Positions 10,391-20,800 of a stretch of 25,412 bases of DNA are shown here, piece after piece; within the stretch, counting starts at the first letter, position 1; every line of letters begins with the position of its first letter. The position numbers were made by a program, and so were the translations under genes. This stretch comes from Apostichopus leukothele (lineage: Eukaryota > Echinodermata > Holothuroidea > Aspidochirotida > Stichopodidae): positions 1 through 25,412 of the forward strand of contig JAAAKB020248750.1 in NCBI GenBank assembly GCA_010014835.2, in the 5' to 3' direction. The notes under the pieces were generated by a model. The model was not told the DNA's origin, searched no databases, and saw only the letters and a program-made list of their open reading frames with translations.

Positions 10391-11708
10391 GATCAGAAAT
10401 GAAATCTGGCTTGATATGCTGTAAATTTGATCTTGTTTTATCCATTAAAGGAATATATTGTCAGCTGAGATTTGGAGAATTAAATGTGCCAGTAAAGAGC
10501 CAGAATTATTCAGTGTTCTTGCTACATGGGACCGCTTTAAACTTGCCTGCTAAATGTGTTTGTCCCTATTATATAATCACCCCATATCTTTTGATCACAA
10601 ATTTAAAAGAGATTTTTTTCATCTTAAATATGCAAAAAAGGAAAGAAATACCTCACATAATGGTTTCCCTTTTGGATCTACTGATGAGAAAAAATCCCAC
10701 TGGCATATATATCCCTGCAGCCAACCTACCAATTCAGCTGTGTGAACATGTCTTTGCTTTAGTTCTATGTTACATTTTCACTTGGCTCAATCGCAAACCG
10801 ATTACCAACTAGAATAATGGCAAGTAACAGTACCAATGTGCAAAGCAGTTTGTTGCTCAAATTGGGATCTTTAAACAATTGGCTCAAAGCCAGCTTTCTT
10901 TACCATCCAGTCCCTATGTTACAAAATGGCTGATTAGAATACTATTTCTGAAGTAAGATATTTGAGTATCCCTCTGATATTGTTTGTTGGCCTTCTACCA
11001 GAGTTATATTTTACTTTAAAGTAGTCAGTCTCTATCATACTTAAATTCTGTGATATATAAAACACAGTCCTATAAATATGTGCGTAGAAACGATAAAACT
11101 TAGAGTGAAGGGGTATAACAAAATGGTCTGTCAGATTGGCGATATGTTTGATAGTCCTGACAAAGTAAATCAAGGATGACAGTGACACAAATATGTTCAT
11201 GCTGTTCAACAAGTTTGGAGGTTTGATATTAAATCTCATCATTATCGGCCCCAAATATTCTAACAAGTCAACCTGGTCACTCATGTTCAAACGTCAAAGA
11301 ATATTAAACTGCTACAGTTAAAGTGTTTCATCACACTCTGAGACACTTGATTCAAATACATAATTATCTACTTTACAGTGTCTCAGAATAATTTTGAGGG
11401 CCAGAAGCTCCAAGGGAGAACATGTGGAATCTTTTTGCACATTTAACACACTTTAATTTATAACCATTGCTGATGGCTTGGCAATGGCTTAGCCTGTAAA
11501 ATCCTTGGATTTGCACATGTTTGTTAGTACAATGTTCATCCTCCACAGCAACATGATGTGACTTCTAAGGACATGAAGGTAGAAAAGGCAGGTTTGCTAT
11601 CAGCAATACACATCATTGGTATCATAGCAATTGTCACAGGTTCTCTGTAATGATCCTTATGTCACACAATACAGAGTTATCAAGCTACATTTCTTCTTCT
11701 TCTTTCAG
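10391..11708. other. Stretch with no accepted gene, just upstream of the first exon found
   Basis: Two fairly long open frames lie here (10399-10812 on +, and minus 10934-11284 from its ATG). Neither has recognisable motifs, and frames of this size are expected by chance in 25 kb of AT-rich DNA. The last bases form the polypyrimidine tract and AG acceptor of the first exon. Confidence 0.5.
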
Positions 11709-11807
11709 AACACCCCTCCGGACCTTTCATGATGTGTGTACGTACTAGAACAATCGCTGTCTGTGAGGGCGCTGCAGGAGATGGTATCAACAGATTGTAT
11801 GGAAACA
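11709..11807 (+). CDS. RYR: RyR exon equivalent to vertebrate exon 3; contains an in-frame TGA
   Basis: The acceptor is ttcttcttctttcag (AG at 11707-11708) and the donor is gtaagt at 11808. The exon is 99 bp, phase 0 at both ends. It reads NTPPDLS, then a TGA codon at 11730-11732, then [17 protein letters not shown] and a variable tail ending MET. Human RYR2 exon 3 starts at the same Asn (Asn57 of NVPPDLS) and covers 35 residues; here there are 33 codons. The segment is part of the first N-terminal beta-trefoil (domain A) with its conserved LSVRALQE helix. The residue replaced by the stop is Ile in human RYR2 and, from memory, Thr in Drosophila, so the position itself varies. Conservation on both sides of the stop, in the same frame, argues for a recent change or an error rather than a misplaced boundary. 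Deletion of this exon in human RYR2 is known to leave a working but altered channel. Confidence 0.9.
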
Positions 11808-14800
11808 GTAAGTTTTGCTTGATTAAGAATGGATTCTACAACAGCAGTTTGAAGGTGTTTAGTATAATAAAAAATTAGTATAAAAAAAAAGAAAAAAAAA
11901 AGGTAAATATATCTGATTTCTGAGTTTATCAATGGGTGTAACAGTTACACACCTCTCATAAATGTTATTCTCTAAACACTGATCCAAAAGAGAAGGCATG
12001 ATGTAAGCTGGCAGTGATCCATGATCATCACAATTGAGGAATGTTAAATATGTCAAAAAAATCAGATGTTTTTTTATTCTTTATCTTCTGTGATCCATTT
12101 CTAATCACAGGTAACCCCAAATGCAATATTCATGCCGTTTCTGTGTTGATTTTTTTGATGATCTTTTGAATCCTTTCATTTGTAAATATCTGCTAAAGAC
12201 TGTTTGATATGTTGCCATGACAGTAGTTGGGCAACACTAATCAGCTAGTCAGATCCTTCATTATCAACTCTTGCTTAGTTGAATTGTATCACAGTGTCTA
12301 CTTTTGTATCTTCATAAGATTGGTGATTAGTGTATGCAGAGATGGAGATTCTCTTTCTGAATTAACATAAAATGGCTTTTGCTTGCAAGATTAATATGTA
12401 GTTAAACATGATTATGGTCCTTATCTTTTGACAAAATAGCACAGCATGCACAATAAGCACAGCAAAATGGATATAAAGAAATCTAAACAATGAAAGTCAT
12501 ATCACAAAAGCAAATTGTGGTTTGTAATGAAGCTAAAATGTCATATTCCAGTCCTGTTCCTGTAACTATCTGACATTCTGTGAAGTTTCTGCAATTCATG
12601 CAAAGTAATACACTATTGTTAACATGGAAAATGTTTTGCAAAGGAAGGTAACCTTCTGTACACCTTCATGATTGTCTTTGTGTGAGTATTTGTATGCGAG
12701 TTATGCTGAACCATACAATGTATGTTATCTCAAGGAGAACAATATGGTAAGATGAATTCTTCAATAGATGAAGGTCCAATTTTGAGTTTTAGAGGCCCAT
12801 TGTCTTTGGTGAGGTCGAAGTTCATTTGAGCCCATCAGATGTGAAAACATTGTGAAATATTTCTTTATTTGCAATGAATGCACAGAAGAAAATGTCAATG
12901 CTATGCAGGCAATAAGCTTCAATTTGACTTAACACTTAAAACAATGAAAAAGTTAAAAATATGCAATGGCCACATGCCAAATTAAATAATTCAAGAATGG
13001 CTAATTCACATGAGCACCCTTTCCACATTATTGCTATTATTTTCATTGAGAATGTCAGAATTGTTTTAGGATTGTGTTCTTATCAGTTTTAATATTTATT
13101 TTAAACGTACAATTACTTCCCTTCATAGAAAACTCTGCATTACATCCTACATTGTTATATTATTTAATCATTACTTTAATCTTGATATTGCATTTTTCTC
13201 TGCAAGCAATACTCAGACCTAGATGCTGCATTTTACATTTCTTTCAATAGACATAGCATTACTAATATGATATTGTCCCACTTTGACTAATTTAGCAAAC
13301 CAACAATTTGTATCAAGTTTTTTTGAATATATAACATGACTGATTTCCTTAGTTTGCAATTAGCATGTTATCTATTAATTTTGCCCACCTTTAATTGCTG
13401 TTGGTTTACATGTCAAGGTTGTTTGTTGCATTGTCGCTAACTGTATCCATCAAATATAGAAACGTGTGTAATTTATAGATGAAGATGAGTCATAACTCAC
13501 AGCCATGTTACACTTGATGGAGTTGAGTCTACATATCCTAGTAGCTAAAATGAGACAAGTTCTCCATAAATTATTGCCTACTGTATGTTTCCTTCTTTGC
13601 AGGCCACCCAAGCAGGAAATCGCACCTTGCTTTATGGCCATGCCATACTTCTTCGACATTCTCTTAGTGAAATGGTAAGAAAATATCCAGGCAAGTACCT
13701 CATCCTGTTGCTGAGGTACTGCAATTGTTTGTATATATCCCTGTGTGACTATATCCAGTGAGTAGTCAGTCATTGCCTTGTAAGTGCTCTGAGAATTTGA
13801 GGTTTAATTAGACAAGAAAACAGTAACTGTACATATCAATAGTTGGAAATATCTTACAGCGTGTTAATGATGTGAAATCGAGTATCCAGGCAACAGAATC
13901 TGACAATGCTTGATTAAGTTGTCATCAATAGTAAAAGTAGGGCACATCATTGTCTTATGCACCCATCTTCTGCAATGCATCTCAGAGTAGGAATTTATTA
14001 TCCAAACAGAAATTGATAACGCATATGTTATTAATTTCCTATGACGGTCGATTGACATGCAAAGTGTTATTAAGGATAAAGTCATTAATCCTGTTCTGCT
14101 CATTCTACTTGTCTCTGAATGACTATTAGTAAAATCATGTATTCTGGGCGTACACATTGTTATAATAATAGATAGTCAAGGGAATAGGTAATGTCCTCAT
14201 GCTGCAGTAACATTTGTTTGATCACTCGAGATGACAAATTAATTTATTAAATAATGTTTGTGACCATTAGCCATTGATCATCTTCAGATGATGAGTTTTC
14301 AGAGTGCTCTCCCTACATTATAAATGACACTATACTATACTGTGTTAATAGCTGAGAGACACTGCACAGTTTGTGTTGATTTCTTGCTCTGCAGATGTCC
14401 TTGCTCAGTCACTAGAGGTATCCAATTTCTTTTGGAATTAGAAATCTGTGTCTAGGTGTTGATAGGTGAAATAATTATAGACTATGAAAAAACACATTTC
14501 AAATCATTACTAATTATGGTCAAAGTACAAAATCTTATTTGGTTTCCAATAGCAACCAGTTGTGACTAATTTTATAGTTTGTATTTTATGATCAAAGGTC
14601 ACCCTTGAAAGAATGAAAATTTTTTAATTTGGTAAAAATGCCATGTGAATTTTACATATCTAGCTCTACTTTGTAGAAACCAAAACATAAATGTAACATT
14701 GGCTATTAGGTATGTTGATCAATGATTGCTGTGTAAAGATTTCTTGGGCATCAGTTTGTAAAAGTGAAAGGGTTACATGTTTAAGTCTTCATTGTAAGTA

Positions 14801-17800
14801 TTCCCAAAAATTTATCTGCATAATTACCTATTGGGATAATTTTTCAATTTCCAGTGTCTGTCGCTTCTTCCAAGATTTGTTCAGTCATGTTTTAATTTCA
14901 CAGTTATGTTCCACTTGCTGATATGACTAGGTGAATAACATTTGTGTTGTTAGCAGGAAAACAAGATTAATTTGCAAACAAAGTTTAACAACAGTGGTGT
15001 TACTCTAAATATGCTAAAACATGTACCTATCAAGTTGTTATTCAATTATCATGCAGGATAGTATGCTACAGCTAATCAATTTACTATATTATTATTTACT
15101 TTCATTTTATTCTAGGAATGAATAAGACAAAGCAAATAATATCAGGCTGTACCCTCTAGTTATTTGTCATGAAAGTGCAACTTTATTTCCAGAATTATAG
15201 ACGAAATTATGCACAGAGAATCTGGTACTACGATACACATCATAAAAGTATCAACATTAATAACTTGAGTTATTGCAGTTAGTTGAAACATACCAATGCC
15301 TGTAGAATTACTCTGAGAAACCAAGTAGGAAGTTTAGATGATTTCAATTTGCAAGAGAAAGAGATGTTTTTACCTGGTGTCTTTGTAAAGTGTGTTAACT
15401 TAACTGTTACCTTTTCTTCTGTACGTACTATGCCAATGTTGCTGTAGGCCCTTTAATTTAAAGACCAGACAGAGGAAGATTGAAGTGAGTCATTGAGATG
15501 GAATGACCTCTTACTCCATCTTAGCTCTCTTGGTATGTGCAAAGATGGGAAAACACTCAAAGACTGTCTGTTTGACATTTGTCATGTGAGACAGATTCCT
15601 GCTGGTGGAGATGTATCATTGGATGGAAGCTAACTTACATGACATCACTGTACCCCCTTCTGAAATCATACTTGTGTGTTATTTCATCCAATGCAGATAC
15701 TTTAATAGAACACATGCGTAATTGTTCTCAGTATATACAAAGGCCATCTTTACTCTAATTTGCATATAGCTGTTTGCTTCTTTCTGGACGAACCTGTTCA
15801 CTTGATTTATATTTAAGTCAGACAAAGAGAGAGAAAAAACAAGCATCACTGAATTTTGTTCATTTAATTTATATTTAACAAGAAAAAACATTGAGCATCA
15901 CTGAAATTTTGTTCATTTAATTTATATTTAACAAAGAAAAAACATTGAGCATCACTGAAATTTTGTTCATTTAATTTATATTCAACAAAGAAAAAAACTT
16001 CGAGCAACACTGAAATGTTGTTCATTTAATTTGTATTTAACAAAGAAAAAAAACTGAAATTTTGTTCATGTGAAAGATTGTCAGACTATTTATCTTTATC
16101 TTTAATAAAGACTAGTGAAGAAAGGTTGATCTATTTTGCGATTGATAAGCACTGACTTAAACTGATGATTTATTTCCCAGTTATCATTGCTTTGTGATCG
16201 ATATATATGAAATGTTTATCAATGTTAATGGTGAGCAACAAGAGAGAAATTGATCATCTCAAAACCCTTTCAAATTCAGCATGAAATGGAATTAAATATT
16301 CATGAAAGGCCTCAGCTAGTTTGTGTGATGTTTTATTACAATTGAGAAAAATACTGGTCTAGGTTATATTTCATTCATGTTGCTTATTCATAACATTACC
16401 ATATTTATTTTCATACTGCATCGGTCATGCTTAGGCTGCACAAAATAGGAACATTTTTACTTGTTTCCTTTGTGTATCCCATTAACTGAGAAAACTTTCA
16501 AATCATACCTCATGGGCTTTTGTCCTTTTATCTTTCTTCTCTCTGCTATCTTGGCTTATTTGAGAATTGATTTGATTACTTCCTTAATGACTTCTCTGTT
16601 GACAGGTTTATTTTAATATCCATCTGTGGATTCTTTCATTTGTTTTGAACTCAACAGCTACAAGCAGTTGTGATGTATTGATCTTTCTGGTTTTAAATTC
16701 CATCATAAATTTCAAAGTGATTCTTTCCTCTGAGTTTTATAGTTGAAATCTGAAAGAATCCTTGTGAAATTGGCGAGGTCATTTGACGTTGCCATAGCTC
16801 AAAGTCTGAAACCTTGTAAACGCAATAAGTCAAAAAGAGTTTCTTGGTTAAACTTCATACTTGGTATGTCAATGTTGCATGGTGAGTGCAAGAATCCTAT
16901 TGAGAAGGTAATTTAAGGTCAATAGAGGTTTAAGTTGGGAAACACAGTAAACATGATAACTTAAAAAGTGAAGCGTGCTTGCAGCTCATACCTAGTATAT
17001 AGATTTCCATTGGTGCATACAATAATCCTATGGAAATTGGTGGAAGTCAAATGTCTTTTGAGGTCATCAGAGAGAAATATTTGAATACCTTGTAAACATG
17101 ATAACTGCCAAAGTAAAGCTTGGATGACTTCCTACTTGAGTCAACATGTGTGAAGAGCTTTGCTGATCACTGGAAGACAGTAGTGTTCTCATATAAAATG
17201 TGGCAAGGAATATCAAAGCCAACAGGCGATCTGTTTGAGCAAGTCGATACCAGTAGTCATCATGAACTCATGACATCATTTCCCCTCAACTTCTACTTTG
17301 AGCGTGAGCATGTCAAGTCATTAAGTTATGATAGACACTATGGTGTGTTCCTTTCACATCAGCATGGAGCCTTTGCAATGTTTATACTGTTTCACACTAT
17401 GCTCAACTTATTGTTGATACTAGTGAACAATTAAAGTGAACAATGGAAAGCCAATTTCAGCATACAGCTGAAGTGAATGAGTGTTACATCAATTGGAAAA
17501 CAATGGAAATGCGATCAGTGAATTTTTATTTAATTTCAATATTGAACAATCACTCGTATATTGCTACTCAAGGTATGTCTGATTCTAAATATTCATGGCC
17601 ATGTCAGCCTGATTATGATTATGATTTTGATATTTATCATATCTATTATTGATATTACATAAAAAAAATTACAGCTGTTATCATGCTGTATTAACAGCCT
17701 CAAGATTTTTGAAAAACATGCAGTTTTATTGTTACTTGGATTCATTATACCCTCCTTGGGGATTCATTATACCCCTCCTTGGACCTCATGTAATGCATTT

Positions 17801-20800
17801 TTTCAACTGTAATAACTTACCTCTTTACAGACAATGGAACTTTGAACTTTGCAAGCACATGAAGTATTGCACATTGTGTGTTTCAGACTTGACAAGTAAA
17901 TTGGTTTTCAGGAGGATCACTTTTCATTATCTCACAAAATCATGTTCATTCTTTCCTACTTATGTTTGCATTTCTAGTACCTTGCCTGTCTTTGCACTAG
18001 TTCCTCAAGAGATAAATTGGCATTTGACGTCGGCCTTCAGGAAACAGTGCAAGGTAAACAGCAATGGAGATTATCTCCCATTGTAAACCTCTTAAAACCA
18101 ATGTCTTTATATATATTTTTTGTAGTTGCTGAGTTACCGTTGATCCTTTGTCTTTCTCCATAAGGCCAATTGCTCAGATTTTTCACAATATTTTCAGATG
18201 AAATTATCCTATATTTTCTCCATATATTTCTCATTATCTTTAATTTATGTGCCTTTTCTTCTCCAGTGATATATTGCATTTTTTTTCAAAAATAGATGTA
18301 ACCTGTTCACAAAGCTCTCCAAGTTCTGTGTTCTTAAATACCATGGCATTTTCAATATTCCATAATTTGTTGTTGCTATGGAAAATTATTACAGTTGTTT
18401 CTGGTGAGATATATGATGAAATGCTGCTGTAGAGGTCACTGAAATGTTTTAAGCTAAATGCATTATATAGGAGTGATAGCAGTGTATAAATATGATATGA
18501 TAACTGAATATGATAACTGACTATGGTCAAATTAATATTGATAACATTCAACTTACTTACCAACCGCTTGACTTTCATAGCAACTTTAAATTTTGCAGGA
18601 GAAGCCTGCTGGTGGACCATACATCCTGCCAGTAAGCAGAGATCAGAGGGTGAGAAAGTTAGGATTGGAGATGATTTGATCCTAGTGAGTGTTTCATCAG
18701 AACGATACCTGGTAAGTAGTCCATTGTGAAGGACAATAGATTTAAATGTCAGTGTCTTTGCATTTGGTTGCCAACTGCTTAAAATAAGATTGCAATTGGT
18801 AAAACAATTAAAGACACTCTTGAAGCAAACAAATGTACATTAGCAAGATTGATGCTTCCAATTTATTGATTTTAGGCATTTCATTTGCTTGGTTGCCTTT
18901 TTACTTTATTTACTGAAATTAAACGTGATTGGTCGACCTAATGACCTTCATGTTACGAGATTTTACTAATGAATAATACAACAAAATCTATTCAAAAATT
19001 ACTGTAAATGATAATGACCAACTTCTCTGCCGAGCAGTAGAAACAAGCTATTTTAATAGCACATCAGCAAATATGAACTGCAAGGCGTCATGTCACAGTG
19101 TGAAATGCCTGAATATGTTGGTGACTTAGTAAATTTATGCTCAAGTTGGATTAATCAGATAAGCTACTTGTTTAGCAATTTGTTACAAATGCTGCAGGAG
19201 AAGGACAATCAGGTTAATGACCAGGTCATTAATTAATTATAATGTGTTCCCTCACAGGGAACAGTTCCTGCACTTCTGTGATATCATCTTATGCTGGACA
19301 CTTTGAAATTCAAGATGATGTTTGCTAGTGAACTATTTAACATACTTCCAAAGACTTCTCTAAAATGGCATCTTAACATGTTTGTGGCTTTTTCTATATT
19401 TGTGGCTTTTCAGTGATATGGCATAATATAAGCAGTTACTGGAAATGGAAAATGAATGGTTCAGGTCTAGTTCAAGACTAAGTTACTATCCCCTCTGTTC
19501 CTCACAGACAAAAATCTATCTTTAGATGCCAAATTACTCCCATAATTTGTGAATGCTGGTGTGCCATAACCTTGGTTACTGGAAAGATTACCTGGAGTTG
19601 TTTATGGCAATAGTATGGTTTTTTTTGTTGCAGTTTCTACGTGAGAGAGATGTGAAATTGACTTTGTTTTTTTTTTCATTTCTATTTTAGTCACAAAATA
19701 CTCTCTTTCAGGTGGTTTAACTCTGTGCTGAAGTTAATATTTATTTCAAAGCTTTTCTTTTGTCTTAATGCTCACAGCACCTTGCGTCTGCTAAAGGCAA
19801 CTCTCACCCTTTGCGTGTCCAAGCTTCCTTCCAACAGACATTGTGGACTGTCTGGCCTATTAGTTCCTCTACAGTTAAGCCTCACTCTCTGAGTAAGTAG
19901 GACACATTGTCATCATGTAGATATAATTATGGTGTGTTTTGACTTTCTTTTAAAGCTACCTTATTCTGCAAATTGCATGACTGATAGATTTAATATATAA
20001 AGATCTGTCAGGAATAAGGTTAACCCTGCAGATATGTTCAACTCTGTTATTGTAGATGTTGTGAGCTATTAGTCAAGAACACACCTGAGGATACTTTGTA
20101 TGAGAATTTCCTTTAGACATTAAAATAATTGTCAAAGGCCTTGAATTCTCTTACGTTTGAGTGAAGCGGCGTACTCAATGACTCTTTAGATCATAATGAA
20201 ACTGAAGTCGTCATTGAGATTATGAATCCAAAATGATTCAAGAAGACTTTGTAAGAAGGTCACCGAAGTATTAAGTTGACTGTGCTGAAACACTCTCAGC
20301 TCCTATTGCAAGAAATACATGTTTAACGCTTGTAGTCTTGAAGTATTGAAACTGAAGAAACAATGACATTATTGTATACATTTGTGTTTTCCCAAAATGG
20401 CTTTCCCAATTACAAAGACATTTTGTAAAGTAAAATTGCATGGGAGAAGTGGAGCTATTGTCAATATAACATTATTATACAACATTTATAGCATTTTGCA
20501 ATCAAATTGTTGCATTCACTGATAAATATACTATTATTTCTGAACTCCTATGTTGGTGGTTGATTTTGGGTGGAAAATGAAATACCAAATGATGCTGTTT
20601 TTTATATTATATATTTGACCCAATTACTAGCTTTGCAAATTGGTAGGCCTATGTAGTACAAATCATTGTCTGCTCAGTTGCACACTGAGCATTATAAGAA
20701 TATCTGAAAGTGACCAATGATTTCTCATTAACATACTATCATGAAACACACTGTTTGTCAGACACATACAAAGAACAGATGTTTGGAATTGTTGGTAAAT

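Larger units (their letters stand above)
13675..17977 (+). other. RyR intron (4303 bp), longest complete intron in the window
   Basis: Runs from gtaaga to atttctag. It holds the 54-bp tandem array at 15795-16069, the approximately 140-bp array at 16761-17142 and a short duplication of ggattcattatacc(c)ctcctt at 17738-17780. No other exon was recognised. Confidence 0.85.

Noticed and set aside
10399-10812. 137-codon + strand open frame
   Set aside because: Hydrophobic, no family resemblance, and overlapped by another open frame; not conserved-looking.
10934-11284. 117-codon minus-strand open frame from an ATG at 11284
   Set aside because: No recognisable motif, and one frame of this size is about what chance gives in 25 kb of AT-rich DNA; the strip next to an RyR exon has no sign of a nested gene.
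11730-11732. TGA read as selenocysteine
   Set aside because: No RyR is known to use selenocysteine and no SECIS element can be placed, since the 3' UTR is far outside the window.
18240-18620. 126-codon minus-strand open frame
   Set aside because: Its start is the antisense of the [12 protein letters not shown] exon; the rest is intron.
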